A DNA stretch of 64,000 bases from Aplectana chamaeleonis (GCA_029168955.1 JAPDOI010000173.1:124001-188000); one strand, 5' to 3'. Counted from the stretch's first letter, positions 45,701 to 56,771 are shown. The notes: generated by a model not told the origin, from the letters alone. Numbers and translations are program-made.

Positions 45701-48700
45701 TACTGTTGCTCTGTAAGGCGTCGTTCATACTTCCGACTTCAAATTCCGACTTTCCGCTTTCCGTTTCTCTTAACAGAGATGTGGAAAATTACGGATGTGT
45801 AGAAGGGTGAGATAATCCTTATCAGAAATATCGCGATCGGTGTCGGAAGAGCCTTCGGTCAACAGAGAGAAGGGTTAAGTTGTTTGCCATTAATTATTCG
45901 AGCAAATCGAACTTCATCTGCTGTGCAAAATTCTTGACCATACGCTTCGCAGATGTGGGATCGTAATGCGATTCAGCAGGCGTCGCGTCGGTCTTCATTG
46001 CCATCACAGTAAGAGAGAATTGTTTAGCGGATACTTGACCTTCTTTGGCAGCGCTACCACATATGAGGCAGGATCGAAAGCCCAGTTTGAAGTCACCGTT
46101 CATGCTAGGAAAATTTGCAGCATTCTGCTCTGAAACATGAGATTGACACGGTTCTCTGCGTGAACGCCGCTTCACCCGTCGTGAAAATTATCTGCTTTCA
46201 AATTCTCAGCATTGCAAGTTCTATCTTGTCCATCTCTGTTGGACTCTACAACGTTGTCGCGAGCTTCAGCAATTGTGCTCTCACTATGTAAACGTCTTCA
46301 TACTGCTTCCACTCCCTTTTTTCCACCCTTTGCATAAGGTCTACAAATATTTTTTTGCATCAGGCCGAAGCTCTTCATGCGTCTTCTGCGGCAGACCGAG
46401 ATCAGGAATTCGGAGTCGGTAGCGAAACTTAAACTATAGCTGAACCATCTGCAGTTTTTCTCTGTTTGGTTGACATAACGCCTCATGCCTTCGGGTGCCG
46501 GAGCTCTTAGAGGAGGAAAAATATTTCAAGAAATTACACACGAATGTGATTTCTCGCTCCGAAACTTTAGGAAGATAGCACACAAAAGCCTCGTCATCGT
46601 TCTGAACCTCAGCACACGAGGAGACAAACAATTTCAAAAGCGTGTAAGCTGAAAGAAGCGTCTGGAAATGGCTGAATGTCAGTTTCTCATTTTTAAATAA
46701 GTGAAAAAAGAACTTTTTCCGAAATTGAACTTCCCCTACCCCCCTATGGACGTATTGGTCAAAAATTCGAAAAAGGGTCGACTTTATACATGACCTAGTG
46801 CAAGAGTGGAAACTGTAGACATATGTGAGAAAATGTTACCATCCGGAGATGAGCCCCTAAAATCGATTTTGAGCCGAGTTATTGCCCGTCAAATGTGCGG
46901 TGGTCCCACGGTGGTTCAAAAGCTCCACCGGACCACCGTGGCCAAAAACGGAAGGCGAAAATTTTCCCCATTCTTGAAGTGCTTTTCAGCTACCCAACTG
47001 GCTGAAGTTTTTTAATATCGACAGCGCATAAAACGCTATTCATTCATTCGGGATGGTGAGGCTTCAAAAATTGAAAAAACATCCTAAATGAAAATAGTCA
47101 GTAACGTCTACAAATTTTCCAACTTTTCTAGAGGGTCGTTTTTTGGCCGAAAAAAATGTCCCTCTCAAGGAAGGGGGGTCGTTGTTCAGGACGACCCGGA
47201 CCACCGCTGTGCCTGACCCTGCCTGCGAGCTGCTCGGGCATCGAGGGTAAAAGTGTCAAAGGGGAACACATTCATTTGAAAATCTGGGAAGCACAAAAAT
47301 AATGTCTGACCTTTATCTTCGTGTTCCTTGCTCTCCTCATCTCTGTACGAGGACAGTTGTTTTTTCAGCGATGAAACTTCTTTTTCCAACGAAGATTTTT
47401 CTGTTTTCCAAGCACTTTCCTTCTTCTTCAGCTCTTGTGCTGTTGACTCTTAACTTCAATGCTTGGAGGGACTTTCCGGGTGAGTTCAAATATGTATTCC
47501 TAGATTCACTCACTTAACAACTCCTCGGCATCTTCCGCAATCTTCTTCAATGTCGTGATATCGTTCTTGGCACGACTTCGTTCACCGTTCATCTTTTCTC
47601 TCTCTTGCTCGAATATACTTTCGAGCTTCTTATATTTGATTTCGTACTCACGAACGGACTTCTGATTCTGTTCCAATTCCTGAAAACCACTTATCTGAAT
47701 GCCTTCAATCAAGATTCGTGCTCTGTAGTCAAATTTCTTAGCTCTGCAGAGCAACATGTCTGCAGAACATAAATTTTATTTGAATCTGAGCTAGCTCTAG
47801 AAGTAGATACACTTCCCGAGCAGGGTGTGTCCAATTAAAGGCAGTGGTCACGATGAAAACGTTATCGAAAAAATTACAAAAATCAGCTTAGATCAAAAAC
47901 AGCTGAAAAACTATGAAGGTAGCGCGGTGAAAGACGGGCTAGAAATAGAGATTTTAAGGCCCAAATACGCCAGTTCGTGCACACGTGCACAGCGATGATG
48001 AAAAAGATCGCAGTCTCATGCCGAGCAGTCAAAAATCATCGACATCCAGAGGAAGAAGTACATGCAAATTTACCCAATTAAAACAGTCGAGCAATGAAAG
48101 AAAGCACTCCAGTCAAAGTTTTTGACTAGATGTGAACATAAATCCGAAGATTCATCGATTGAAAGTCAATTTCAAGCCAGCTGATGTTCTTGATATAAGA
48201 GGTCATCGATGCCGATTATGTGGAGTGGGCTCGTTCACCATCAAAAGGCAAGAAAGTTCAGGCTTCAAATTTGACCCGAAACAGTGGTTTTTCACGATTT
48301 TTTCTTATAGGTCCTACTAGTCGAGACCCAGAAAAGGGTTTAGAGAGAAAAAGACGACAAGCATATTTGATCGCGACCACTGCCTTTGAAGGCAGTGTTC
48401 ACGATGATTTCCGTTCACGTAAAACAATGCGTTGGCCTCCAAGTGTTACCAAAATTACGAAGAAATGGCGAGAAACGCATTAAAACGTCTTATTTCAGTG
48501 GCAATAATCTATAACATGGACTAGTTGTCCGGTTTGGATAAACATGTTCATGGTGGTTGTTATCGGTGGAAAATTGGCTCAATCGAAAATAGAAGAATAT
48601 CTTATGCAAAGCAGGATTAGTAAAGGCCTTAAGGAAAGAATAAAGCAATACAGAGTAGAGATTTGCAAAGGGCGGGTCCACAAAAATTTTGTCACAACAA

Positions 48701-50619
48701 ACACTTCCTGTGATACCTTAAAGGCAGCATACACGCTCGTAAACGTGATTGAGATAACTACGGAAATAGAATGGTATGGCCCAGATTACAACGCCTACGC
48801 ATTTTGAAGTGTCAAAAACGACCAACAATGCCGCTACATGAGTTAGAAGTTGGCCCCGCCCTGTATTTTCACGCCCCCTGTATTTGGCCTTTTCCTTCAA
48901 CGAAGGGTTACTGGGTCATATTCACCGTCGGTACTGTTGGTAGATTGCCTAACAAGTGAACCACACACGTCACTGACGACAAATATGGGCCAGCAACCCT
49001 GCGTGGGAGGAAAAGGCCAAATACAAGGGGCGTGAAAATACAGGGCGGGGCTAACTTCTAACTCATGTAGCGACATTGTGGGTCATTTTTGACACTTCAA
49101 AATGAGTAAGCATTATGTTGTAAGCCATACGGTTTGATTCACGTAGTTATCTCAACCACGTTTACGAGCGTGTATGCTGCCTTTAAGAGGCGGTGTGATA
49201 CTTAAAGGCAGCATACACGTTCAAAAATGATATCAACATTATGGAATGAATCGAAGGTCTGGAGCTGTTGATATTCAGAGATAACGAAAAAACCGGAAAA
49301 AATCAATTGAAATGAAGATATAACGGTTCGTTCTACATTGGCTCAGAAGTAGACGAGTTCGCTGAAATAGCGGAGCTAGCGACAAATTTGTTGGGATAAC
49401 GACGCTAATGTATTCGTACGACCCTTTCTGGAACGCTTACGACGTTAGAAGCGTAAAAAATGAGCCAAAATTACCGTAATCGAGCATTGCACACTGGTAT
49501 TGAGGGGAGGAGCCCGTATCGGTGGGCGGAGAAAGGATGATTTTGTGACTCAAGGCGGCTCAAATGCGGTCATTTCAACTAGTTTTCAACTCTCCAAACT
49601 TCGTGAGGGCTGTTCTAGGGCCCGTATAACCCCACTAATGTAGTTATCTCAACAACTTTTGCGAGCGTGTATGCTGCCTTTAGAGGATTTCGTGTTCTTC
49701 TGGTGCGTTTTTCTCAATTTCTACGTCATTTTAGTTCTACCCTTGGGCCACCTAGTCAATATGGCGAATAATCTAAAATTGAAGATTATCGTGAACACTG
49801 CCTTGTAAGGTCAATGTAATCTACTTCACAATTGATTCTAGATCTCCACTTTTGTTTGGAGCCTTCACTTCATTTTTCTATGCAAAACCATATCCTCTGC
49901 AAACCACTTGAATCTCATGTGAGATGAATCTCACCTGTTTTTCTTTTTTTTGAACCTCAAGCTCATGCTGCAGACGATTGCACCTTTCTTCTTGCTCCTC
50001 TAATGCACGTGTTTTTTCAGCCAATGTGAGTGTTTTAGACTGCAAGATCTGCGTTTGCTCCTCAACTTGCCGCTTGCTATCCGCCAAACGAACTCCGAGA
50101 CTTTTGATCTGAGGTCATCATAATGTAACCGACACTATCGAATAGGTGAACAACAAACAATAATGAACCTCATTTTCGAAAATTTGCCTCTGCTTCTCGA
50201 TTTCAATCGTCCACCTGTCTTCAGTTTGGAGAATCTGGAAGAAAAAAGTGAATCTTATGAGGAGGAAATGCGGCTTTAGGCTATCTGATGAACCTGGTTG
50301 GTGAGATCTTTATTCTTCTTTTTGTAGAATATTATTTCGTTTTGCTGTTCATCCAACATTTTCTGATATTCCAAACACTTAATACAATTGGAGCTCGGTG
50401 GTGGCCCTTGTTCTCGAGGTGGCGACTGTCGTACAAAAGATGGATTACTCTCCTAAATGGTTCCCGCTGGGTCTATCTTCTCAAATTACGTGGCAAGTAA
50501 GGTCAAACCTTGATATTTTCCATTATTGCATGCACACTTCTCAATTCGTTCAAGAGATTGGCCAGTTCCGCTATAATTGTTGCACTACAGTCTTTCGACA
50601 ATGACCGCCTGCGCTCGTC
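39718..50619 (-). CDS. Long coiled-coil protein, nine resolved exons (partial gene)
   Basis: Minus-strand exons: 50509-50619, 50294-50425, 50169-50234, 49935-50108, 47514-47679, 47311-47439, 40074-40185, 39874-40024, 39718-39807. Each has GT/AG borders, mostly TTTNCAG acceptors, and matching phases across neighbours. Together they give about 344 residues, almost all heptad-like coiled coil rich in E, K, Q, L (for example QKSVREYEIKYKKLESIFEQ). The N-terminal part has a Pro-rich segment with a C-x2-C pair (PPPSSNCIKCLEY). Both ends are missing: no initiator ATG upstream of 50619 and no stop after 39718 was assigned. Small introns are 49-83 bp; two are 2255 and 7125 bp and filled with transposons. 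Family not recognised; a structural or scaffold role (golgin-, centrosome- or filament-like) is only inference. Confidence 0.8.
40336..41310. mobile_element. MULE-like MITE M2, interrupted by D3
   Basis: Left end GGGACAGGGGCTCTCTACAC (40336) and right end GTAGAGAGCCCCTGACCC (to 41310) match M1 in inverse orientation; the interior resumes after D3 with AAGGAGTTGTCTCGC. Flanking 9-mers match at 7 of 9 positions. Confidence 0.85.
40375..41182. mobile_element. MITE family D, copy D3
   Basis: CTCTGCCAACGCG at the left and CACGTTGGCAGAG-like sequence at the right, inserted in MITE M2. AA is present on both sides instead of TA. Somewhat longer than other copies, with extra sequence near 40600-40740 containing an inverted pair around GGCATGCATG / CATGCATGCC. 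Confidence 0.85.
41311..42006. other. Intronic DNA, no gene seen
   Basis: AT-rich sequence within the 7.1 kb intron of the coiled-coil gene. Confidence 0.4.
42007..42524 (+). mobile_element. TTAA MITE family C, copy C3
   Basis: TTGAAGGCAGCACACACACTCG at the left and CGAGCGTGTTTGCTGCCTATAA at the right are variants of the C1/C2 ends. Non-palindromic interior resembling C2 rather than C1 (AAAGTGGACGAGTTACACC versus GAAGTAGACGAGTTCGC). Confidence 0.8.
42542..42630 (+). repeat. Truncated MITE family B fragment (B2)
   Basis: TTAAGGGCACTGTTCACGATG then CTCAAAACAATGCGTTG as in B1; similarity ends near 42630, just before repeat P. Confidence 0.75.
42646..43378. repeat. Palindromic-ended repeat P
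   Basis: GTTTCTAACGCGC at the left and GCGCGTTAGAAAC at the right are inverted; CCGTTTGCCCCGC occurs near both ends. A GC-rich core (42850-43030, with CCGCGGTCCGCGG) may be a nested element with ends around GCACGTGG and TACGTGC. No gene. Confidence 0.6.
43400..43541. mobile_element. Fold-back MITE V, copy V1
   Basis: Arms GCAGCGGACAACCGCT and AGCGGTTGTCCGCTG inside outer AATTACGGTCCGC / GCGGACCGGAATTT. A similar element, V2, lies on the other side of the Tc3-like transposon. Confidence 0.8.
43654..45252 (-). mobile_element. Tc3-like transposon, apparently intact
   Basis: Inverted repeats of about 205 bp (43654-43862 and 45045-45252) end in CAGTGCGTCGCATAAG, with TA on both sides (43652-43653, 45253-45254). 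The motif GTCGCATAAG occurs at each tip and again about 173 bp inward, reproducing the double transposase-binding-site layout of Caenorhabditis elegans Tc3. Total 1599 bp. It lies in an intron of the coiled-coil gene, on the same strand. Confidence 0.93.
43909..44956 (-). CDS. tc3a-like: Tc3-type transposase, spliced, intact 329 residues
   Basis: Exons 44540-44956 and 43909-44481 on the minus strand are joined over a 58-bp intron (GTGAGC donor, TTGCTTCAG acceptor). This restores I-W-R-K-V-V-F-S-D-E. The product is 329 residues, the length of C. elegans Tc3A as I recall it. The N-terminus (MPRGSHLSSGEQAQARAL) starts the bipartite helix-turn-helix region that binds the inverted repeats. The DDE triad is D144 (FSDEKKF), D231 (VQDNVTIH) and E266 (SPDLNPIENLW), a DD34E arrangement. 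No stop or shift remains after splicing, so it could encode an active cut-and-paste transposase. Unspliced RNA would end at a TGA inside the intron, giving a 141-residue DNA-binding-only product, a possible repressor form (inference). Confidence 0.93.
45361..45521. mobile_element. Fold-back MITE V, copy V2
   Basis: Arms GCTGTTGCAGCACGCAACA and TGTTGCGTGCTGCAACAGC, with CGGTTCGCAGTTTCGGACA at the outer left and its mirror at the right. Confidence 0.8.
45894..46129 (-). CDS. Possible alternative last exon of the coiled-coil gene
   Basis: A TTTCAG acceptor is followed by an open frame of 77 codons to a TAA at 45894. It contains SCLICGSAAKEG, a C-x2-C pair, and a hydrophilic C-terminus ending FDLLE. 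Its phase fits directly after exon 47311-47439 (G plus AG gives a Glu codon), so it could give a shorter isoform that skips the downstream exons. It might instead belong to a separate small gene nested in the intron. No family recognised. Confidence 0.4.
46130..47310 (-). other. Intron with exon-like frames, unresolved
   Basis: A minus-strand frame near 46440-46640 follows a CTTTCAG acceptor (CAEVQNDDEAFVCYLPKV); its phase fits exon 47311-47439, but it cannot be joined to the next candidate exon without a stop. A further acceptor-like CCGCAG lies near 46395. A small hairpin (ACGGTGGT / ACCACCGT, 46908-46940) lies beyond. Confidence 0.3.
47835..48386 (+). mobile_element. TTAA MITE family A, copy A4
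   Basis: TTAAAGGCAGTGGTCACGATG at the left and GCGACCACTGCCTTTGA at the right, where it abuts MITE B3. Located in the 2.3 kb intron of the coiled-coil gene. Confidence 0.92.
48718..49186. mobile_element. TTAA MITE family C, copy C1, near-complete hairpin
   Basis: TTAAAGGCAGCATACACGCTCG and its inverse at the right, with TTAA at each end. The whole 469 bp folds back: arms of about 185 bp (48718-48905 and about 49000-49186) match at close to 88% by eye, including GCCCCGCCCTGTATTTTCAC in inverted form. Confidence 0.92.
49202..49683 (+). mobile_element. TTAA MITE family C, copy C2
   Basis: TTAAAGGCAGCATACACG at the left and GCGAGCGTGTATGCTGCCTTTAG at the right. Only 15 bp separate it from C1. 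Unlike C1 its interior is not a long palindrome. Confidence 0.9.
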
Positions 50620-51820
50620 CTGAAAAGAAAACAAGGATGTTGCACCTATGTATAACCATGCCCACTAATTCGAAGCAAAATTTTCTCGGGTCCATCGCGT
50701 GCGTGTACGCGCGTATACTACTTTTTTTCTCCACACTACCTCGCTGTCTTTCTCTCTTCACTGCACACGCCCGCGGAGGAACAAAGTAAAATCGCGCCGG
50801 ATTAGAGGGTAGTTAAGTCCTTCCAACTGCGAACTTCAGCAGACACGGTCGGTGGTCGTGCCGCCGTCGAGTCGGCCGTTTCTGTACGAGTTCTCACCTG
50901 GCGCAAAGCAGCTGACTACAGCTGTAATCTCCTACTATAACGGTATTTCGTTCTGTTCTTCAAGAATGAAAATGATTTCATGTCATGAAAAGTGCTTTGA
51001 ATGGTAGTTAATTGCGAAACTTGAGTTGGTTGAGACATGACCGGTTTGGCATGGGGATTTTTTGCTTTTTTCTGTTTTTGATGAAAGCTTTTTACGGTTC
51101 GTTCCCGGAAATCTGGGAACAAAATATAACCTTACACTACTTGTTTACAATCCAGGTTGGGAAACGGTAACTGACTGCAGAAACAATATGTTTGGAACCC
51201 CAAAGTGGAAACGGTCTTTCGTTACCAATGGATGCCCTTTATGATGTTAAAAGTGGGTGGAGGGGATCGTTTTGAAAGGTAATTCCTGTGCAACCTGTTA
51301 TGAAAAGCTATTCAACCTCAATTACTGAGCATCTTTAGGAGAGATATAATGACTATTCACAAAAACAATGCTGTTTGAGAGCGTACACCGAAGGCGTTTT
51401 TTTCCACGGAAAGATGCATTCAAAAATGAAATTGTGTTATTTTGAGAACAAGGGGAGCTCTGAGAGCCAAAAAAAATGCTGAACGGATGAATTCATCCAA
51501 TTTAACCCCAGACTGCATGAAATGGACGGAGTAGAGCTCATTAGAGCTCATTCGGAGACATAGAAAACGAAAAATCCCTGTACCGAAGAGGGCCAAAACG
51601 CACCTAAGGCCACCAAAATCTCGCGCGAGATTATTTGAAACACTTTTCGTAACAAGAACTTCCCTCAATTCTTGGGGCGGCATGCATGAATGCTTAAAAG
51701 GAGTGCAGAGAGCCGCTTCGTGTTCTGAGGCATCTTTCATAGTCCTCACTGCAAACGTGGCACGCGCGCGACACGTGTGACGAGTGGTAGACTATAGGGC
51801 CTTTCAGAGTGGCGTTGCTG
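50620..51820. other. Upstream of the resolved coiled-coil exons
   Basis: The first exon(s) and promoter of the coiled-coil gene should lie to the right of 50619, but none could be assigned. A pyrimidine-rich TTTTCTTTTCAG acceptor on the minus strand ends at 50620. Confidence 0.4.
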
Positions 51821-51822
51821 CA

Positions 51823-52048
<226 letters not shown>

Positions 52049-53378
52049 TTAATTATTATTATTATTTTGTTTATTTTATCTTTCATTCGTTTTCAAATCG
52101 ATCCGTGAAAATTTTTCGGTTGCTACTTTGAAAGTTATTATTGAAAGTTTTCGAGTAATACTCAAGAGAAATCAGGCATTAATCGCGATAGAAATCGAGT
52201 ATTCTCATCTGAAACTGGCCGATTGCTCGGGAAGTTTTTTCCACCTTCGGAATAATACAAATGTTCTTAATTCCCGAATGAATGGGATGAATTCCCGAAA
52301 AAGCCAATAATTTGCGTTTCCGAATGTTTCTTAAATGTGAAAAAAGTGAATAGTTTCTGCACCTTAGGGAAAGGATCATAATAACCAGTTAGAAAAATCA
52401 GATTCAGGTCAAGGCACGTAACGAACCGCCTGACACCGAGATGTCGCGCCCCATTGCTAATCATCGCCCCGCTGCTGTTGGCTTGTGGCCAGCAGCGGCC
52501 GTAATTATTTGCAACGCTAAGCACTACTCCGTCTTTATTGCTTCTTCTATCTTCCAATTATTCAACTATCATTGATTAAGTTTTTATTTGTTTATGAGAA
52601 GCATCTGCTTTTTTTGCCTGACATAAGAACGTAGCGTTTTTTTATTGAAAGTTGCGCATCAAGTGTTAGAACTTTTTGTCTTTGGTCCGCATCTTAGTTA
52701 TTTGAAAGGGAGTTGTCTGTTCTAACAGATTGTGTAAGTAGTTATTGTGATTGACGTGTTTGTACCGTATTTGGGTAGAAGAAAAATGGCGTCGGAAAGG
52801 GCCTCCATTTCATTTCCCCAAGAAACATAAAATGAATCGAATCGGAAAAAAAGTACCACACTATCGTGAAATTTAAAAGTGGAAAATTCAGATTTGACAG
52901 ACAAGTAAACCGACGTCAAGATTTTGAAAATTTCCTTTCAAAATTTCCAGAACTCGCGCACTAATATTTTGACGTCTGATAGCTCACCTTTGGCAATTTA
53001 GGATAGAAAAATTGATAGAGGGGAAGCGGGTCGTGAAATAAAATAGAGGTTATGTAATCTTTTGATACTTTATTGCAACAATCGTTACAATACGATAATA
53101 GCTTGAAATTTTTATTGTCAAACGAGGCTCCGAAATCTGCAAAAGTTCACGAAAGTTCCCGAGAAAATGGTTCCAAAAATCGTAAAAATTCCTTCTTGGA
53201 CTTTTGATCTGGTGAGCTTTTGGTGCATAGCACGTTCTGCGAACTTTTGCAGATCTTGTAGCCTCTTTTGACAAAAAATTCCAATCTACAATGAAGCTCC
53301 GCGATATCAGTATTCTGCCAAATAAAGGGCTTTGCAGAGTGGCACCGCGGCGAGATTCTCTGCGACTGGGTAATGATG
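52049..53378. other. Intergenic DNA
   Basis: No gene supported. An inverted pair AATCTGCAAAAGTTC / GAACTTTTGCAGATC lies at about 53130 and 53240. Confidence 0.4.
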
Positions 53379-53632
53379 AGCAATGAGGGGCTCCACGCAG
53401 CGGGCGACACCGGCGATGTGTCGGGCGAGGCTGGCGACGTGGTGGCCTCGCAAAGTGTATTCGCCGCTTCGACACGAGCGACGCCCGTAGCGACGCCGCC
53501 AGCGAACAGCGGCAAGAAGTGGTCAGGACCATTTCCGCCACCGACAAGAAGCGCCGCAGTCGATCGATCAATTTCTTTTTCTTCGTTATTTCGTGCATTC
53601 GATCGCGTCACCACATTCTGCCTCGATTTCAT
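53379..53632 (+). CDS. Possible GC-rich exon, unrecognised
   Basis: Plus-strand frame, MSNEGLHAAGDTGDVSGEAG onward, ending near a Lys-rich stretch. It is more GC-rich than its surroundings and contains a Pro-rich segment (PFPPPT). A long frame also exists on the opposite strand, so coding status and strand are uncertain. No domain recognised. Confidence 0.2.
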
Positions 53633-54680
53633 TGAAAACGAAAAAAATTACTGGAACATGCTCGAAAAATGTATAGTTTTCCAGATTTATTACAGTTTCA
53701 ATGCCTTACAGGTTGTCTAAATTAATTGTAATGTGATCTTTCTTCATAGCTGTACATCTTTGCGAACGTAACAAATTGAAGTCACGGGAAAAATATGCTG
53801 AACAGCACATTTTCTTACTTACGTTCAGGTCTCTGTTTTCCTCTCTTTTTGTTTACTTTCCACGAAAAGTAAACAGCGTCATTCCTGAAACACTTATAAC
53901 AGCTAAAATGCAATAAAAACGGGTTACAGGAAATTTTGACGTCGAATAAGGGAGGTTGTACGCAATGGAAAAACAACGTGGGCGACGGCGGCATCGCGGC
54001 AATTCTGCGAGGTCTTGGCGCCCAACGTTGCGTCAGGTTTTGTTCCCATCACGAACCTCTCGCTCGGCGGCGTGCCACCTGTCGCTGCAAAGCCCTTAAT
54101 AATAGCACTAATTTTTTTTCCAAGATTTGTTGATATTCGAAATGCCCGTGGTCTTCTCACAACATCCGCGTTTTTTTGGAATTGCGCACAGCGTTCCAAA
54201 AATTTCATCGTCCCGGTCGCTCAGGAGTTATTTTCTCTTTTAGATAGCGCGATTGTTTTTTTATGCACTTCATATTTTATTCGTTTTTGCGTCAATGAAG
54301 TTTCTTTTTGATGCTAATTTTATGGACCTGGAATAGATGGAGAATGAATCGATCAAAAATCATCTAGAACAAAAATCTCCATTTAGAGCAAACTACAACT
54401 TGACGCCAAAACATTATATTTCGGTCTTCGGAGCATTGACAACCCGGCGCGCGGGGTGTCCGAGTCAGTATGATGAGCGCAGAGGACGAAAAGAAAGGCG
54501 CTGCCAGCCGCACTGGCATTCTCTCGGCCAGCCAAAGTGCAAACTGGCTATCTCGGCGTCTCCGCGGAGAGGAATCATTTCCAGCTTTGGCTGTACAGTA
54601 CACTGATGGAAGCAATCCTAGTTCGGGAGGGGAGGGGGCGCTCAGCTTTACAAAAAGGAGTGAAAGGTACAGTTTTCAGA
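53633..54680. other. Intergenic DNA with short frames
   Basis: Plus-strand frames near 53936-54133 and 54470-54680 (MMSAEDEKKGAASRT onward) are GC-rich but lack recognisable domains or clear splice context. Confidence 0.3.
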
Positions 54681-54836
54681 AGTCTAAAGCCTCTTTCACA
54701 CTTGCCCGACCGACGTCGGACGACTCGTTATCGAATGTGTAATATCTATCTACCCTACCCTACCCATCTTATCCATCTTAACTTATCGAATTTGATAACG
54801 AGTCGTCCGAAGTCGGCCGGCAAACTATGAAAAGGG
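54681..54836. repeat. Fold-back MITE X
   Basis: GACTCGTTATCGAA at about 54720 and its inverse GATAACGAGTCG at about 54796 lie in arms of roughly 53 bp that begin CCTCTTTCACACTTGCC and end CAAACTATGAAAAGGG. The loop has a short CTACC repeat. Confidence 0.7.
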
Positions 54837-54837
54837 C

Positions 54838-55328
54838 TTAAAGGCACAGTACACCCTTAGATATGAATTTCAAGATTCTCATGTAATTGTGTAGAAGACC
54901 TCTCTTGTATAACGCGTGCCAAGTGCGAGATCTCAATTCCTTCAAATAAGCGAGAGATAAGCGACCACCGCAGGCCCGACCCCCTTCGCTCACCACCACA
55001 GGCCCGACCACCTAACAGATTTTCGAAATCGATAGCCGCTCGATGGATGAATGATTTCCAACAAGTCGTTGTTCTCCAGTCCATTACCGGGCTGTCTCCT
55101 TATCCTGGCTTTCTCTTACTCAACGATTGCGAATGAAGAGAAATACAGGCCTGAGACAACTCGTCCACCAATTTCCACCATCAAAATCTAGGCATCATTG
55201 AAGAGCCATAGCTCTGTTCAAAGGGGGTCTTGGACGATTTCAGGGATACCGCTGTGATCAGCGTGTGACTCTCTCCAAGGTGAGCATGACATATGAGAAT
55301 TAATTTCTTGGGTGTTCTGTGCCTTTAA
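54838..55328 (-). mobile_element. TTAA MITE family K, intact copy K1
   Basis: TTAAAGGCACAGTACACCC at the left and GGTGTTCTGTGCCTTTAA at the right; 491 bp. Reference for K2, showing the single GTCGCTTATC site used by element U. It starts directly after fold-back X. Confidence 0.92.
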
Positions 55329-56771
55329 GGATATGGAGTCTTTCCATGGAGTTGGAAGGCAATGACTGATAACGCTATCAGATACTTTATATTGGAAAAA
55401 ATTTTGTTTTTTATGAATCCCCCCCCCCAAAACAAAGTTTGCGCCCAGGGATGAGTTTCTGAAGTAATCGATTCTTAATTTAATCGTCTGAAAGGCGCTG
55501 TAGGCTGTGCTCTTTCCATGCGGAGGTACAGAATTACCGGTTTACAAGTGGGTTACTAGCTAATTATCAAGTGAATCCAGAAAGTAGATGCGAAGCGGTT
55601 GTTTCCCAAAAAATTCAACTAGAAAAATGGAGAAAAGATTTTCAAAATCACATCTCTAGCTTTCTCCAAGCAAAAACAGTCTGACACTAGCCGAAACGCT
55701 CCAACAGAAAGGAACACCAGGAAAGTGGAGTGGGGGGGGGTCTACAAAGAATTAAAAATATTTTTTTGAGAGCCGATTTCCATGGATAAAATTTTTAAGT
55801 CCTTGAAACAAATCGTTGTGGTATTTCACATAGAAGAGCCCGAAACTTTCCGAAAAAGGACCTCTACTTGGTTGAGAAGGTTTATACGTTAGTAATTGCG
55901 CTTGCTACTGCACTTTCACTGGTTTACGTTTCTGATCAGCAAAATGAAACCGTTTGTGTGAATTTGTGTCAACGCCATGTCTTCTTTTCAAAAATAAGTA
56001 TTGGATGCACAAATCTTTTTTCGTACTGGAATAGAACCGAAGAAAGAGAAGTCATTTTCATAACTACAAAGTTTTTCTATGAAGAATAATAAAACGGTCC
56101 GTTTTTGCGAGTTAAAAGTTTAGGCCTCGGAAATCGGTTCTCGAGAAACATTGATACCATTTCGTAGACTCATCGACTACACTTCCCTGTACCCTTTTTT
56201 TGTTGGAATGTTTCTGTCAGCACCGAATCTTATTTGCTTGGTAGATCCCCTTTCTGATAGGACTTACTTTCACTTTTTTACTCTTTTATCACAAATGTAA
56301 TCACCAGCGTTAGCAAGTAAAGAATTCAGTAATTTTGTTGAAGAAATGCGTAGCAAAAATGAGCGTTAGATTTTTTCCCGATCAATGGAAGATAAAAATA
56401 TCGTTAGAACTCTAGCAAATTGTTCTATAGGAAATGTGTTTACAGGCGTAAGTGTGATTACAGCCTCAGCATCCACATAGACGAAGCGGTCGTGGCAGTT
56501 TGCCAGAATATACATCGCAACCCCTATCATCCGAGAGACGCCAGTCGATGGCACAGTATGTACTAGCGTCTTTTTCTTTGCCTCTCCGCAGCAAGAGGGA
56601 GGGGTGAAAAGCGCAGCAAGCGCGAGGGAAAGTGGGCGAGGCATGGTTGGTTGTCAATGGTACCGCAACCTTATATTTCGGACGCTGTTGAAAAAGGCTA
56701 CAAAAAATAAAAATATAAACCCATGCTGGGGTGCGGAATAGGTTTTCTACGCGTTACAAAGTATAAATGCT
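55329..56771. other. Intergenic DNA, no gene supported
   Basis: A frame at 55868-56089 resembles a secreted peptide but has only a TTG start. A minus-strand frame at 56366-56644 (GVAMYILANCHDRFVYVDAE) has no recognised domain. A run of C lies at 55420-55428. Confidence 0.35.

Larger units (their letters stand above)
48385..49807 (+). mobile_element. TTAA MITE family B, copy B3, split by C1 and C2
   Basis: Starts GAAGGCAGTGTTCACGATG next to A4 and ends ATCGTGAACACTGCCTTG. Removing C1 (48718-49186) and C2 (49202-49683) leaves a sequence following B1. Both insertions lie at TTAA sites 15 bp apart. Confidence 0.9.

Noticed and set aside
55868..56089. 73-codon frame with a signal-peptide-like start
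   Set aside because: Only a TTG start, no acceptor or neighbouring exon; likely chance.
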